This document shows positions 25,713 to 32,979 of a DNA stretch of 64,000 bases, piece after piece (within the stretch, counting starts at the first letter, position 1; every line of letters begins with the position of its first letter). The notes below the pieces were generated by a model that made no database searches, was not told where the DNA came from, and worked only from the letters and a program-made list of their open reading frames with translations. The DNA is from Ralstonia sp. A12 (lineage in GTDB: Bacteria; Pseudomonadota; Gammaproteobacteria; Burkholderiales; Burkholderiaceae): assembly GCF_000801955.1 (NCBI RefSeq), contig NZ_JSZO01000011.1, positions 124,001-188,000 on the forward strand. The letters are read 5' to 3'. A program made the position numbers and the translations under genes.

Positions 25713-26855
25713 ATGAGGAAACATGCATTGGCACTGGCGGTCTCCGCCACGTGCGTTGGCTCGGCTGCAGCCCAGAGCAGCGTTACGCTGTACGGCATCA
25801 TCGATACGGGTCTGAACTACACCAGCAACGTGGGTGGCCATGCGGTGACGGAAATGGCGAGTGGCCATGTGAACGGCAGCCGCTGGGGTCTCAAGGGGAA
25901 CGAAGATCTGGGCGGAGGCAACAAGGCCGTTTTTCAGCTTGAGAACGGTTTTGCCGGAGATACGGGCCGCTTTGGTCAAGGCGGCCGTATGTTCGGTCGA
26001 CAGGCCTATGTGGGCCTGAGCAGCAACGACCTGGGCACGCTGACGCTGGGTCGCCAGTATGACGCCGTGGTCACCTACTTCGCGCCCACGACGGCAAACG
26101 GCAACTGGGCCGGATACCAGTTTGCGCATCCGCTCGACAACGACAACACCGACAACTCATTCCGCCTGGACAACGCGATCAAATACGCGAGCCCGAACTT
26201 TGGCGGCCTGGAGTTCGGCGGCACGTACGCATCGAGCGACAGCACGTCGTTTTCCAACAACCGTGCTTACAGCATGGGCGCGAAATATACCTACGGTGAA
26301 TGGCGCTTCGGCATCGGCTATCTGCAAGCGGACAACGCGGGCACGACGGAGGGCGGCGGCATCGCCACAAGCGATGCCAGCTACATCAGCGAGCGGATGC
26401 GCATCTTTGGCGCGGGCATCAACTACACGACCGGCCCGGCCACCGTTGGCGTGGCGTACTCCAACACCTACAACAAAAATCCGTCGGGCAATGGTTACCT
26501 GGGGGCGTCGTTCATGCCGGCTGGGGCCGTCAGCGCGATCAAGTATCACAACATCGAGGTCAACGGAAAGTACCAGCTCACGCCGGCATTTTTCCTCGGC
26601 GGTCAGTATGTTCTCTCGCTGTTGAAGTACGACGCCTCGACGGGGCGGGCCGCGCCGCGCATCCATACCGTCGGGTTGATGGCGGACTACGCTTTCTCGA
26701 AGCGCACGGACATCTACCTGCAGACGTCGTACCAGCATGTGGTCGGCGGCAAGACGGGCTCGGTCCTGGATCAGGCGTTCGTGCTCGGTTCGCAGGCGCC
26801 CTCGTCGACGGCCAGCCAGGTGGCGGTGCGATTGGCCCTGCGTCACAAGTTCTGA
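25713..26855 (+). CDS. Gram-negative trimeric porin (OmpC/Porin_4-like)
   Basis: A 380-residue outer-membrane porin of the Burkholderiales type. A signal peptide ends near AAAQSSVTLYG, the usual first strand of the mature protein (about residue 21). Characteristic segments are SRWGLKGNEDLGGGNKAVFQLE, FGRQAYVGL and a final strand ending LRHKF with the C-terminal phenylalanine needed for barrel assembly. A GGGAGTATTAGGGA-like leader precedes the ATG. It sits at the end of the catabolic operon behind a terminator-like hairpin and may admit that pathway's substrate. Confidence 0.92.
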   Translation: MRKHALALAVSATCVGSAAAQSSVTLYGIIDTGLNYTSNVGGHAVTEMASGHVNGSRWGLKGNEDLGGGNKAVFQLENGFAGDTGRFGQGGRMFGRQAYVGLSSNDLGTLTLGRQYDAVVTYFAPTTANGNWAGYQFAHPLDNDNTDNSFRLDNAIKYASPNFGGLEFGGTYASSDSTSFSNNRAYSMGAKYTYGEWRFGIGYLQADNAGTTEGGGIATSDASYISERMRIFGAGINYTTGPATVGVAYSNTYNKNPSGNGYLGASFMPAGAVSAIKYHNIEVNGKYQLTPAFFLGGQYVLSLLKYDASTGRAAPRIHTVGLMADYAFSKRTDIYLQTSYQHVVGGKTGSVLDQAFVLGSQAPSSTASQVAVRLALRHKF

Positions 26856-26964
26856 TCTAACCGGGTTTGGGCGGAGTTTCGACAATTCGTTGAAAATACA
26901 AGGGTTTGCCGCCAGGCGTCGGCCTGCGGCGCCCCTCGGTTGGTAGCGATATGGTCTGTACTGG

Positions 26965-27016
26965 CGGCCGCCTGCCGCTTGTTGCGCCGATTGGCGTGGC
27001 AGGCGGCGGGCGGCCG
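26965..27016 (+). other. GC-rich stem-loop upstream of ilvE
   Basis: CGGCCGCCTGCC (26965-26976) and GGCAGGCGG...CGGCCG (26998-27016) can form a long stem with a 21-base loop and a small bulge, followed by TTTG. It lies 110 bases downstream of the porin stop and about 100 upstream of ilvE. It could be a porin terminator or a leader structure of ilvE. Confidence 0.45.
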
Positions 27017-27118
27017 TTTGCGTCATGTGCCGTTGAATACGCAACCAAATTGCACCGCCGATGGCGCAAAATAGCGGTCTTGGCGCTCTGCGCGCCCCCA
27101 GCACTCCATGGAGACGGT

Positions 27119-28219
27119 ATGAACAACGTTGTCGAATCGACCCTTTCGATCGAAAGGAACCCGAACCCCGTTGCGGCGGATGAGCGCGCGCGCCGTCTGG
27201 AGAACCCGGCGTTCGGCCGCGTGTTCACCGACCACATGGCCACTATCCGCTACACCGAGGGACGGGGCTGGCACGACGCCAAGATCGGCGCCCACGGCCC
27301 GATCTCGTGCGATCCGTCCACGCTGGTGCTGCACTACGCGCAGGAAATTTTCGAGGGCATGAAGGCATATCGGCTGCCGGACGGCGGCGGCGCGCTGTTC
27401 CGCCCGGACGCCAACGCACGCCGTTTCCAGAACTCTGCCAAGCGCCTGGCGATGCCTGCGCTGCCTGAAGACCTGTTCCTGGAGGCCGTGCGGGAGCTGG
27501 TCAAGCTGGACCGCGACTGGATCCCGTCAGGGCAGGGCGCGGCGCTCTACCTGCGGCCCTTCATGATTGCCACCGAGGTAGTGCTCGGCGTGAAGCCGTC
27601 GGCTGAATACCTGTTCTGCGTGATCGCCTGCCCGGTGGGCGCGTACTTCAAGGGTGATGCGTCGAAGGGCGTCACGATCTGGGTATCCGACAACTACACG
27701 CGCGCAGCGCCGGGCGGCACCGGCGACGCCAAGTGCGGCGGCAACTATGCCGCCAGCCTGGTCGCCCAGGCTGAAGCCACGCGCGAGGGCTGCGACCAGG
27801 TGGTCTTCCTCGATGCAGTGGAGCGCCGCTGGATTGAAGAGCTTGGCGGTATGAACGTGTTCTTCGTCTTTGAAGACGGCTCGCTGCAGACGCCGCCGCT
27901 GACCGGCACGATCCTGCCGGGCATCACGCGCGATTCGCTGATCACGTTGGCACGCGGCATGGGCCTGACCGTGCGCGAAGAGCCGTACTCCATCGACCAA
28001 TGGCAGGCCGACGCCCAGAGCGGCCGCCTGCGTGAAGCCTTTGCCTGCGGCACCGCCGCCGTGGTCACGCCCATTGGCAAGGTGAAGGGTCACAAGCACA
28101 ACTTCACCATCGGTGATGGCGGTGTGGGTGAGTTGACCGGCAAGCTGAAGGCGGCCTTGGTCGACCTGCAGAACGGCCGCGCGCCGGACCCGCACAACTG
28201 GCTCGACCGCCTGTTCTGA
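27119..28219 (+). CDS. ilvE: Branched-chain amino acid aminotransferase
   Basis: A 366-residue fold-type IV PLP aminotransferase of the longer (class II) BCAT group, which interconverts Leu/Ile/Val with their 2-oxo acids. Visible are LHYAQEIFEGMKAYR (about residues 70-84), the PLP-lysine region GGNYAASL (about residues 205-212, preceded by AKC), FLDAVERRWIEELGGMN, and ACGTAAVVTPIG near the C-terminus. The ATG at 27119 gives the family start; the frame is open upstream to 26906 without similarity. It stands alone between the porin gene and a hydrolase. Confidence 0.9.
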   Translation: MNNVVESTLSIERNPNPVAADERARRLENPAFGRVFTDHMATIRYTEGRGWHDAKIGAHGPISCDPSTLVLHYAQEIFEGMKAYRLPDGGGALFRPDANARRFQNSAKRLAMPALPEDLFLEAVRELVKLDRDWIPSGQGAALYLRPFMIATEVVLGVKPSAEYLFCVIACPVGAYFKGDASKGVTIWVSDNYTRAAPGGTGDAKCGGNYAASLVAQAEATREGCDQVVFLDAVERRWIEELGGMNVFFVFEDGSLQTPPLTGTILPGITRDSLITLARGMGLTVREEPYSIDQWQADAQSGRLREAFACGTAAVVTPIGKVKGHKHNFTIGDGGVGELTGKLKAALVDLQNGRAPDPHNWLDRLF

Positions 28220-28259
28220 ACCCGAAGTTCGTTCAATCGTCGGATGCAGGCGCGCGGAT

Positions 28260-29063
28260 ATGACTGAGTCGCTTTCCCTGGAGGCGGTCGAGACCTGGGT
28301 GACCACCGTCAACGGCCGTCTCTATGCCAAGCAGTGGGGCGGTACGGCGGATGACGCCGCGCTGCCGCCCATCGTGCTGCTGCACGATTCGCTCGGCTGC
28401 GTTGCGTTGTGGCGTGATTTTCCGCAGCGGCTCGCGCAGGCGACTGGACGCACGGTGATCGCCTACGACCGGCTCGGCTTCGGCCGATCCGACCCGCATC
28501 AGGGCAAGATCAGCGCGGACTTCATTCGGCAGGAGGCGCATACCGGCTTCTCCGCACTTATCGACCAGCTTGGTGTGGAGCGTTTCATCGTCTTCGGCCA
28601 CAGCGTGGGCGGCGGTATGGCGGTGTCGATTGCTGCTGCGTATCCGGACCGTTGCGTTGGGCTGATCACCGAGTCTGCGCAAGCCTTTGTGGAGGAGCGG
28701 ACGCGCGAAGGCATCCGCACGGCCCAGGCCCAATTTGCCGAGCCCGGTCAGATGTCGCGCCTGGAGCGGTACCACGGTGACAAGGCACATTGGGTCCTGG
28801 ACGCCTGGGTCAGCACCTGGTTGTCGCCCGAGTTTGCCGGCTGGTGTCTGGATGAGGAACTGCTGGGCGTCCGCTGCCCGGTTCTCGCCATGCATGGTGT
28901 GGAAGACGAGTACGGATCGACCGCGCAGCCCGAGCGCATCGTGACCTTGGCCGGTGCGCCGGCTCGGCTGGCGCTGTTGCCGCGCTGTGGGCACGTGCCA
29001 CATCGGGAGCAGGAGTCGGTGGTGCTTGATGCGGTGAAGACGTTTGTTGCTGCGTCCAACTGA
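28260..29063 (+). CDS. Alpha/beta-hydrolase
   Basis: A 267-residue alpha/beta-hydrolase fold protein. The oxyanion-side motif is VLLHDSLGC (about residue 40), the nucleophile elbow FGHSVGGG (Ser about residue 117), and the catalytic histidine lies in CGHVPHREQ near residue 244, with an Asp candidate in GVEDEYG. The N-terminal VNGRLYAKQWG is typical of esterase/haloperoxidase-like members. It is followed 28 bases later by a LysR gene on the same strand. Substrate unknown. Confidence 0.87.
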   Translation: MTESLSLEAVETWVTTVNGRLYAKQWGGTADDAALPPIVLLHDSLGCVALWRDFPQRLAQATGRTVIAYDRLGFGRSDPHQGKISADFIRQEAHTGFSALIDQLGVERFIVFGHSVGGGMAVSIAAAYPDRCVGLITESAQAFVEERTREGIRTAQAQFAEPGQMSRLERYHGDKAHWVLDAWVSTWLSPEFAGWCLDEELLGVRCPVLAMHGVEDEYGSTAQPERIVTLAGAPARLALLPRCGHVPHREQESVVLDAVKTFVAASN

Positions 29064-29091
29064 TCCGCGATCGGCTGTCTAGCGCAGACCC

Positions 29092-29985
29092 ATGGAACTC
29101 TATCAACTCAAAGCCGTACTCGCCGTCGCGCGCACGGGGCAGCTCGCGCGTGCCGCCGAGCAACTGCACCTGACGCAATCCGCCATCTCCAAGCAGATCA
29201 AGGGGCTGGAGGATGAGCTGGGTGTGCTGCTGTTCGACCGCACGCCCACCGGCATGACCGTCACCGCGGCTGGCCGGCGCCTGCTGCCGATTGCAGGGCG
29301 CGTCGTAGACGCTACGCAGGAGATGACCGCACTGGCATCGTCGCTGCGCGGCAATGTGTCCGGCGTGCTGCGGCTCGGAACGATCATCGATCCCGAGTCG
29401 ATCCGCCTGGGCCCGCTGCTGGCGGCGCTGCTGCAGTTTTATCCGCATATCGACGTGACGCTGGCTCACGGCATTTCTGGCAGCGTGCTGCAGATGCTGC
29501 GTGACGGTCAGGTGGATGCCGGTTTCTACCTGGGCACCTTGCACGATCCGGAGATCACGGTGCACCCGCTGGCTGTGGAGCACTACGTGGTGGTGGCGCC
29601 CGCCGCCTGGGAGGCGAAGCTGCGCGGGGCCAGCCTGCAGGACCTTGCCGCCATGCCGTGGCTGGCCACGCCCGCTGGCAGTTCGCAGCACGGCATGGTG
29701 GCGCAGATGTTTGCGGAGCGTGGCCTGTCGTACAACACCGTGGTCGAGGCCGATCAGGAAGCGTCGATGATCGAGCTGGTGCAGTCCGGCGTGGCCCTGG
29801 GCATCATGCGCGAGCGGCTGGCCGCCGGCATGGTGCAGAGCGGTCAGGCTGTCATCTGGGACGGCGCTCGGCTGCCGTGCCCGCTGTGCTTGCTGCACCG
29901 CCGCGCCAGCGCAGACAACCCCATGGTCCAGGCCCTGCTGGCCACCTTGCCGATGATCTGGCAGCCTGAGGCGGACGTCGTCTGA
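29092..29985 (+). CDS. LysR-family regulator
   Basis: A 297-residue LysR-type regulator. The N-terminal helix-turn-helix is at residues 5-60 (RAAEQLHLTQSAISKQIKGLE) and the effector domain follows from about residue 92. Being 28 bases downstream of the hydrolase on the same strand, it is probably cotranscribed with it rather than divergent from a target. A perfect 12-base palindrome lies 20 bases past its stop. Effector and regulon unknown. Confidence 0.9.
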   Translation: MELYQLKAVLAVARTGQLARAAEQLHLTQSAISKQIKGLEDELGVLLFDRTPTGMTVTAAGRRLLPIAGRVVDATQEMTALASSLRGNVSGVLRLGTIIDPESIRLGPLLAALLQFYPHIDVTLAHGISGSVLQMLRDGQVDAGFYLGTLHDPEITVHPLAVEHYVVVAPAAWEAKLRGASLQDLAAMPWLATPAGSSQHGMVAQMFAERGLSYNTVVEADQEASMIELVQSGVALGIMRERLAAGMVQSGQAVIWDGARLPCPLCLLHRRASADNPMVQALLATLPMIWQPEADVV

Positions 29986-30005
29986 ACCGGCTCCCATCCT
30001 AGGGT

Positions 30006-30017
30006 TTGCCCGGGCAA
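30006..30017. promoter_or_regulatory. Perfect palindrome TTGCCCGGGCAA
   Basis: A 12-base perfect palindrome lies 20 bases downstream of the LysR gene and 140 bases upstream of the glycerate kinase gene. It may be an operator for the kinase gene. Alternatively it is part of a terminator region with the short CCCC-ATCA-GGGG hairpin at 30047-30058, which is followed by TTTCC. Confidence 0.35.
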
Positions 30018-30158
30018 GAATCCCGGTCGTTGGCTGCAAAGCCTTGCCCCATCAGGGGTTTCCTGGGCGTTCAGGCCGTCTTGAAGATTCTCCAATAGGC
30101 GGGCTGCACGCCGCTCCGTAGACTGCCTCCAATCTGTTCATACCGTTCGAGGCTTCTC

Positions 30159-31451
30159 ATGCAACCCACGTCCACCGCCAAGCAACCCGCGCTGCTGCGC
30201 GCCATGTTCGATGCCGCCGTGGCCAGCGCCCAGTCCTCGCTCTGCCTGGCGCAGCATCTGCCGCCGGCGCCCAAGGGGCGGACCATCGTCATTGGTGCCG
30301 GCAAGGCATCGGCCGCCATGGCGCAGGCACTTGAAGCGCACTGGCCGGGGCCGCTAGAAGGGCTGGTCATCACGCGCTACGGCTATGCCGTGCCGTGCGA
30401 GCGCATCGAGATCGTCGAAGCCGCACACCCGGTGCCCGACGCGGCCGGCCTGGAAGCCACCGCACGCGTGCGCCAACTGGTGTCCGGCCTGACCGAAGAC
30501 GACCTCGTCATCGCGCTGATTTCCGGCGGTGGTTCGGCGCTGCTCGTGGCACCGGGCGAGGGCATCAGCCTGGCCGACAAGCAGGCCGTGAATTCGGCGC
30601 TGCTCAAGAGCGGCGCCAACATTGCCGAGATGAATTGCGTGCGGCGCCACCTGTCGCAGGTCAAGGGCGGGCGGCTGGCGGCGGCGTGCCACCCGGCGCG
30701 CGTCGTGACGCTGCTGATTTCCGACGTGCCGGGCGACAACCCGGTCGATATCGCGTCCGGCCCCACGGTGGCGGACCCGACCACGCGTGCAGACGCCCTG
30801 GCGATTCTCGAGCGCTACCGGATTGCCGTGCCCGACAACGTACGTGCATTCCTTGCCAAGGACGAAGCCGAAAGCATCAAGCCGGGCGACGCACGCCTGC
30901 AGAACATCACCACGCGCATCATCACCGCACCGCAGATCGCCCTGGAAGCGGCCGCCAAGGTGGCGGAGGCGGCAGGCTATACACCGTACATCCTGGGCGA
31001 CAGCCTGGAAGGCGAGGCGCGCGATCTGGGTCTGGCCATGGCCGGCATCGCACGCCAGGTGGTACAGCGCGGCCAGCCGTTCAAGACGCCGTGCGTGCTG
31101 CTCTCGGGCGGCGAGACGACTGTCACCGTCACGGGCACCGGCCGCGGCGGGCGCAACGTGGAGTTCCTGCTCTCGCTGGCGGTGGCGCTGGACGGGCTGC
31201 CGGGCGTGCACGCCATTGCTGGTGACACCGACGGCGTGGACGGTGCCGAAGAAATTGCCGGCGCCATCATTGCGCCGGACACGCTTGCCCGTGCATGGGC
31301 AGCCGGCATTCAACCGCGCAAGAGCCTCGACAACAACGACGGCCACGGCTTCTTCCTGGCATTGGGCGATTCGGTCATCACCGGCCCGACGCTGACCAAC
31401 GTCAACGACTTCCGCGCCATCATCATCGACACGCAGACTGACGCAGCGTAA
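30159..31451 (+). CDS. Glycerate 2-kinase (MOFRL/TtuD family)
   Basis: A 430-residue glycerate kinase of the GckA/TtuD type, which phosphorylates D-glycerate to 2-phosphoglycerate. The N-terminal domain has IVIGAGKASAAMA (about residues 44-56), AAHPVPDAAG and ALISGGGSALL (about residues 118-128). The C-terminal MOFRL domain shows LLSGGETTVTVTGTGRGGRNVEF (about residues 315-338) and AGDTDGVDG. These genes often sit with hydroxypyruvate reductase or pyruvate kinase in tartrate or glyoxylate use; neither is adjacent here. A hairpin and an intrinsic terminator follow. Confidence 0.9.
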   Translation: MQPTSTAKQPALLRAMFDAAVASAQSSLCLAQHLPPAPKGRTIVIGAGKASAAMAQALEAHWPGPLEGLVITRYGYAVPCERIEIVEAAHPVPDAAGLEATARVRQLVSGLTEDDLVIALISGGGSALLVAPGEGISLADKQAVNSALLKSGANIAEMNCVRRHLSQVKGGRLAAACHPARVVTLLISDVPGDNPVDIASGPTVADPTTRADALAILERYRIAVPDNVRAFLAKDEAESIKPGDARLQNITTRIITAPQIALEAAAKVAEAAGYTPYILGDSLEGEARDLGLAMAGIARQVVQRGQPFKTPCVLLSGGETTVTVTGTGRGGRNVEFLLSLAVALDGLPGVHAIAGDTDGVDGAEEIAGAIIAPDTLARAWAAGIQPRKSLDNNDGHGFFLALGDSVITGPTLTNVNDFRAIIIDTQTDAA

Positions 31452-31460
31452 GCCGAAACG

Positions 31461-31488
31461 TGCTGCCTGACGCGCTTGTCGGGCAGCA
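31461..31488 (+). other. Long stem-loop after the glycerate kinase
   Basis: TGCTGCCTGAC-GCGCTT-GTCGGGCAGCA forms an 11-base stem with one G-U pair, 9 bases past the stop codon. There is no T tract, so it may protect the 3' end or assist the terminator at 31560. Confidence 0.6.
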
Positions 31489-31512
31489 TGTGCGTTTGCA
31501 CTGCACCAAAAT

Positions 31513-31526
31513 CGAACGATCGTTTG
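31513..31526. promoter_or_regulatory. TetR-type operator candidate
   Basis: CGAACGATCGTTTG contains the perfect palindrome AACGATCGTT and matches in 12 of 14 symmetric positions. It lies 207 bases upstream of alkB but before the terminator hairpin at 31560, so its target promoter is unclear. Half-sites of the ACGA/TCGT kind are typical of fatty-acid-responsive TetR repressors. No TetR gene is adjacent. Confidence 0.4.
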
Positions 31527-31559
31527 TAAAACGCCGGTTTCAATCACCAGCGTTTTCCC

Positions 31560-31593
31560 CGCCCGTGCGCGCCATGCCACGGGCGTTCTTGTT
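31560..31593 (+). terminator. Intrinsic terminator between glycerate kinase and alkB
   Basis: CGCCCGTG-10 bases-CACGGGCG forms a perfect 8-base stem (31560-31585), followed by TTCTTGTTT. It separates the kinase transcript from alkB. Confidence 0.75.
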
Positions 31594-31732
31594 TGGAAGT
31601 GCCAGCCTAAACTGAGACATTGGCAACCTCCTCCTGCCGCCCCTATAAAACAGGCGTTGGGCATGACCCGACGGCGCACCCCTGTGCGTACACAAGCCAA
31701 CCGAATCAAGCGGGGCAAATAGGAGGAAGACA

Positions 31733-32896
31733 ATGGCCACACCCGGCACCGTCGCGTCCATTGAGTGGACCGACAGCAAGCGGTATCTCTGGATGCTCGG
31801 CGCGTTGACGATCACGCTGCCGATGATTGCCGCCGCCCTGGCGCTGTCCACTGGGTGGCATCCGCTATGGTGGGCCGGGCCGTTCATCGTGTTCACGATC
31901 ATTCCGCTGCTGGACTACCTGATCGGCGACGACCGGGACAACCCGCCCGAAGCGGTCGTCCCCGAACTGGAAAAGCAGCGCTATTACCGCCGCATCGTCT
32001 ATCTGGCGACCACGGTGCTCTATGTGAGCTTTGCTGCGGCCATGTGGGTGCTGCATACCTATCAGCTCACGTGGTACGACTACATTGCATTTGCATTCTC
32101 GCTGGGCGTGGTGACGGGCATCTCGATCAACACCGCGCACGAGCTTGGCCACAAGACCAACGGCTTCGAGCGCTGGCTTGCGAAGATCACGCTGGCGCCC
32201 GTGGCGTACGGGCACTTCTTCGTCGAGCACAACCGCGGCCATCATGTGCGCGTGGCCACGCCGGCTGACCCGGCAAGCGCGCGCTTTGGTGAGTCGTTCT
32301 GGGAGTTCCTGCCGCGCACGGTGGTGGGCAGCGTCAAGTCGGCCTGGGCACTGGAGAAACAGCGCCTGGAGCGCAACGGGCATTCGGTGTGGTCGTGGCG
32401 CAATGACGTGCTCAACGCCTGGGCGATGACGGTGGTGCTGTGGGCCGTGTGCATCGCGTTTGTCGGCATCAAGGCCGTGCCTTTTCTGCTGATCCAAGCC
32501 GTCTACGGTGCTTCGTTGCTGGAGGTGGTGAACTATCTGGAGCACTACGGCCTGTGCCGCAAGCAACTGCCCAGTGGCCGCTACGAGCGCTGTACGCCGC
32601 AGCATTCGTGGAACAGCAATCACGTGGTGACGAACCTGTTCCTGTATCAACTGCAGCGCCATGCCGATCACCACGCCAATCCGACGCGCTCGTTCCAGGC
32701 GCTGCGCCACTTCGAGCACTCACCGCAACTGCCCGCCGGCTATGCGGCGATGGTGATGCTCGCCTATGTGCCGCCGCTGTGGTTTCGCGTGATGAACCCG
32801 CGTGTGATCGCGCATTACCAGGGCGACATGTCGCAGGCGAACATCAAGCCATCGATTCGCGAACAGGTGGTGGCGCAATATCCGGCGCGCGCCTGA
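31733..32896 (+). CDS. alkB: Alkane 1-monooxygenase (membrane diiron hydroxylase)
   Basis: A 387-residue integral-membrane non-haem diiron enzyme that hydroxylates n-alkanes at the terminal carbon. All histidine boxes are present: HELGH at residues 136-140, HNRGHH at 166-171, and RHADHH at 309-314, with the additional NYLEHYG box around His271. About six membrane helices are predicted. An AGGAGGAAGAC ribosome site precedes the ATG. TTGGCA (31620) and TATAAA (31641) 15 bases apart may be its promoter. No rubredoxin, rubredoxin reductase or alcohol dehydrogenase gene is adjacent, so electron donors must be encoded elsewhere. Confidence 0.93.
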   Translation: MATPGTVASIEWTDSKRYLWMLGALTITLPMIAAALALSTGWHPLWWAGPFIVFTIIPLLDYLIGDDRDNPPEAVVPELEKQRYYRRIVYLATTVLYVSFAAAMWVLHTYQLTWYDYIAFAFSLGVVTGISINTAHELGHKTNGFERWLAKITLAPVAYGHFFVEHNRGHHVRVATPADPASARFGESFWEFLPRTVVGSVKSAWALEKQRLERNGHSVWSWRNDVLNAWAMTVVLWAVCIAFVGIKAVPFLLIQAVYGASLLEVVNYLEHYGLCRKQLPSGRYERCTPQHSWNSNHVVTNLFLYQLQRHADHHANPTRSFQALRHFEHSPQLPAGYAAMVMLAYVPPLWFRVMNPRVIAHYQGDMSQANIKPSIREQVVAQYPARA

Positions 32897-32979
32897 CGGG
32901 GCAAGCACGCGGATACGTTATCGCCGGCCGACCATGTGCTGCACGCCGTGCGGGCCGTAGCGCTCGGCGTGCGCGGCTG

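Noticed and set aside
26856-27118. N-terminal extension of the aminotransferase back to 26906
   Set aside because: The added residues are low-complexity and unlike the family, and they span a GC-rich stem-loop; the ATG at 27119 gives the normal protein.
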